Shown here: positions 9,532-10,986 of the stretch, piece by piece
How positions within the stretch are numbered: the stretch's first letter is position 1
How the letters are laid out: each line of letters starts with the position of its first letter
Assembly (NCBI GenBank): GCA_050740975.1
Contig: JBOIEE010000145.1
Span: 1-10,986 of the forward strand
Source: JBOHHR01 sp050740975
Lineage (GTDB): Bacteria; Pseudomonadota; Gammaproteobacteria; JBOHHR01
Direction: 5' to 3'
Length of the DNA: 10,986 nt
Notes under the pieces: model-generated
Told to the model about the DNA's origin: nothing
The model's database searches: none
The model's input: the letters and a program-made list of their open reading frames with translations, nothing else
Position numbers and translations under genes: made by a program

Positions 9532-9562
9532 AGCGCCTGTCGAACAGGCTTCTACGGGCGCT
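9532..9562 (+). promoter_or_regulatory. leader hairpin before the DUF2868 gene
   Basis: AGCGCC (9532-9537) and GGCGCT (9557-9562) can form an outer stem. GCCTG (9535-9539) and CAGGC (9545-9549) can form an inner stem sharing the first arm, so the two are mutually exclusive. The structure ends two bases before the ATG at 9565 and leaves no clear ribosome binding site. A role in translation control is only inferred. No clear promoter or known riboswitch is visible in the 215 bp between the divergent starts. Confidence 0.3.
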
Positions 9563-9564
9563 CT

Positions 9565-10986
9565 ATGCTGGCCGATCTTATCAACCTTCAACAACAACTA
9601 AGCGAGGATAGCTCCCTCAGCGAATCCGAGCGCCATCGGCGCGATCGCGAAATCGCGAAGCGCTTCCCCGGCAAGAGCCGAGACTTCAAGGGGCAACTCC
9701 GGCATTGGCTCCACTTTGTCTGCGCGGATGCGGCCGAGTCGAAGGGGTACCGGGCCGAGCTCGCCAGGCGGCTGATTGGTCTGCTGCTGCTGGTGCTCGG
9801 CTTGCTCAGCGGATGGGGCGCGGCTATGGCCCTGTTCGACTATGACGGCACCGATCCGGTAAACGTAGTAAACATCTTGGCCATCTTCGTCCTTGGGCAG
9901 ATCATGCTGTTGCTGCTGTTTGCTTTCGCTATCCTGCCTGGCGGCCTATTACGTCGGGTACCCGGCGCCCGTACCCTCCAAGGGGTGATCGGTTTGTTCA
10001 ATCTGGGCCACTTGCAGCCGCTATTGGCAAGGTTCCTCGCCCAGCGTTACCGCGAGGCGTTGTCCAGCGCGCTGGGGTGGGGTAAAGCCCATCGCACCCT
10101 ATTCGGCCGGGTGCATAAGTGGATGGGCTTACTCTGGTCCCAACAGTTTGCTGTGGCCTTTAACCTCGGAGCGCTGATCGGCTGCGCCCACCTCATTATC
10201 TTCTCAGATTTGGCCTTCGGTTGGAGTACCACGCTGGATGTTGAGGGGGCCTTTTTCCACCGCGTCGTCAGCTCCTTGGCCCTACCCTGGGCAAGCTGGT
10301 TTCAGGAGGCCGTTCCATCAAGAGAATTAGTGGAAGGGTCGAAATATTTCCGCTTCAAGCAAGGAGTTGGGATGCATACTCCTGAAGATCTCAGGATACA
10401 GGCTCAGTTCTTAGGGGGTTGGTGGTCGTTTCTCCTCGCCTGTCTCTTCACCTACGGCCTGCTGCCACGACTTGTGACCCTGGCACTGGCCTGGTGGCGC
10501 CTGCGTGCCGCCATCGGCTTCGCCTTGTTGCACCTCCCAGGCGCGCTACAGCTATTGAACCGTATGAATCAAGCGATGGTCGAGACCCAGGCCACAGAGC
10601 CGGAGGTACAAGCGCAACAAGTACACGTCCCTCGCCCCCGGCTAAGCCCGCAAGGACTGGTGGGAGGCCCGGGTTACGTGGTGAATTGGGCCGGGTTGGC
10701 TATGCACCAGGATGTCATCCAGGATCTCTTATGGCAACAGTTTGCGGTAGAGACGAAAGCGCTGCTCAATGCCGGGGGAAGCGCTTCTCTGGATGAGGAT
10801 CAAAAAACGATTACTCGCCTTAGCAAAACTCCCAACCACCACCCTATCGTTCTCTTGGTAAAATCGTGGGAGCCGCCCCTGCTTGAGTTCCTGGATTTTA
10901 TTCGGGATCTGAGGTTAGCCATCGGACCCCGTCGGATCCTAAAAGTCGTTCCTGTTGGGCTGGGGGACAACGCCTCGGCCACGCCC
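9565..10986 (+). CDS. DUF2868-type integral membrane protein (partial)
   Basis: The frame runs 474 codons from the ATG at 9565 to the window edge with no stop. I recognise the overall pattern of DUF2868 proteins, which in many Proteobacteria precede a DUF3482 GTPase gene; their function is unknown. An N-terminal charged helix (about 1-65) is followed by four likely membrane spans at about 71-91, 103-126, 196-215 and 286-309. The last includes the family-like stretch FLLACLFTYGLLPRL. The region after about 345 is soluble, with an alternating alpha/beta look (HHPIVLLVKSWEPP) suggesting a cytoplasmic domain. The start lacks a good ribosome binding site, but the next in-frame ATG is at codon 88, inside the first span. 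It is divergent from metH. The 3' end is outside the window. Confidence 0.75.
   Translation, partial: MLADLINLQQQLSEDSSLSESERHRRDREIAKRFPGKSRDFKGQLRHWLHFVCADAAESKGYRAELARRLIGLLLLVLGLLSGWGAAMALFDYDGTDPVNVVNILAIFVLGQIMLLLLFAFAILPGGLLRRVPGARTLQGVIGLFNLGHLQPLLARFLAQRYREALSSALGWGKAHRTLFGRVHKWMGLLWSQQFAVAFNLGALIGCAHLIIFSDLAFGWSTTLDVEGAFFHRVVSSLALPWASWFQEAVPSRELVEGSKYFRFKQGVGMHTPEDLRIQAQFLGGWWSFLLACLFTYGLLPRLVTLALAWWRLRAAIGFALLHLPGALQLLNRMNQAMVETQATEPEVQAQQVHVPRPRLSPQGLVGGPGYVVNWAGLAMHQDVIQDLLWQQFAVETKALLNAGGSASLDEDQKTITRLSKTPNHHPIVLLVKSWEPPLLEFLDFIRDLRLAIGPRRILKVVPVGLGDNASATP

Overview
The window looks like part of a proteobacterial chromosome, probably gammaproteobacterial. The evidence is a full-length class I cobalamin-dependent methionine synthase that ends like the enterobacterial enzyme, next to a DUF2868-type membrane protein of the kind usually found in Proteobacteria. 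Base composition is moderately GC-rich. I cannot name the genus.

Right side (about 5600-10986) is ordinary housekeeping DNA. metH (minus strand, 9349 down to 5621) is complete. A DUF2868 membrane protein gene is divergent from it at 9565 and runs off the window.

Middle (about 3400-5600) is a patchwork downstream of metH. The sequence encoding the last residues of MetH occurs three times: in metH itself (5634-5727), as a frame-broken copy (4692-4786) and as a short copy (3416-3467), all in the same orientation. Between the first two lies an intact VapB/VapC-like toxin-antitoxin pair with its own promoter. Between the second and third lie remnants of an HRDC-domain protein (RecQ type) and a WD40-repeat protein, plus an intact EthD-like gene. 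This is the signature of repeated insertion or duplication at the 3' end of metH.

Left-centre (about 1020-3375) is a compact arsenic-metabolism pair on the minus strand: arsS (radical SAM, arsenosugar biosynthesis) followed after 24 bp by arsM (arsenite S-adenosylmethionine methyltransferase). Together they are expected to methylate arsenite and then add 5'-deoxyadenosyl groups, giving arsenosugar precursors. MetH could supply methyl groups indirectly by regenerating methionine for SAM, but nothing shows co-regulation.

Far left (1-1020) is debris: a truncated IS21-type transposase at the window edge, a small single-span membrane protein gene overlapping its end, and a second transposase-like C-terminal fragment next to the ars genes. 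The arsenic genes therefore sit between insertion-sequence remnants on one side and metH-tail repeats on the other, as expected of an acquired island. No integrase, tRNA, rRNA or CRISPR array is visible.
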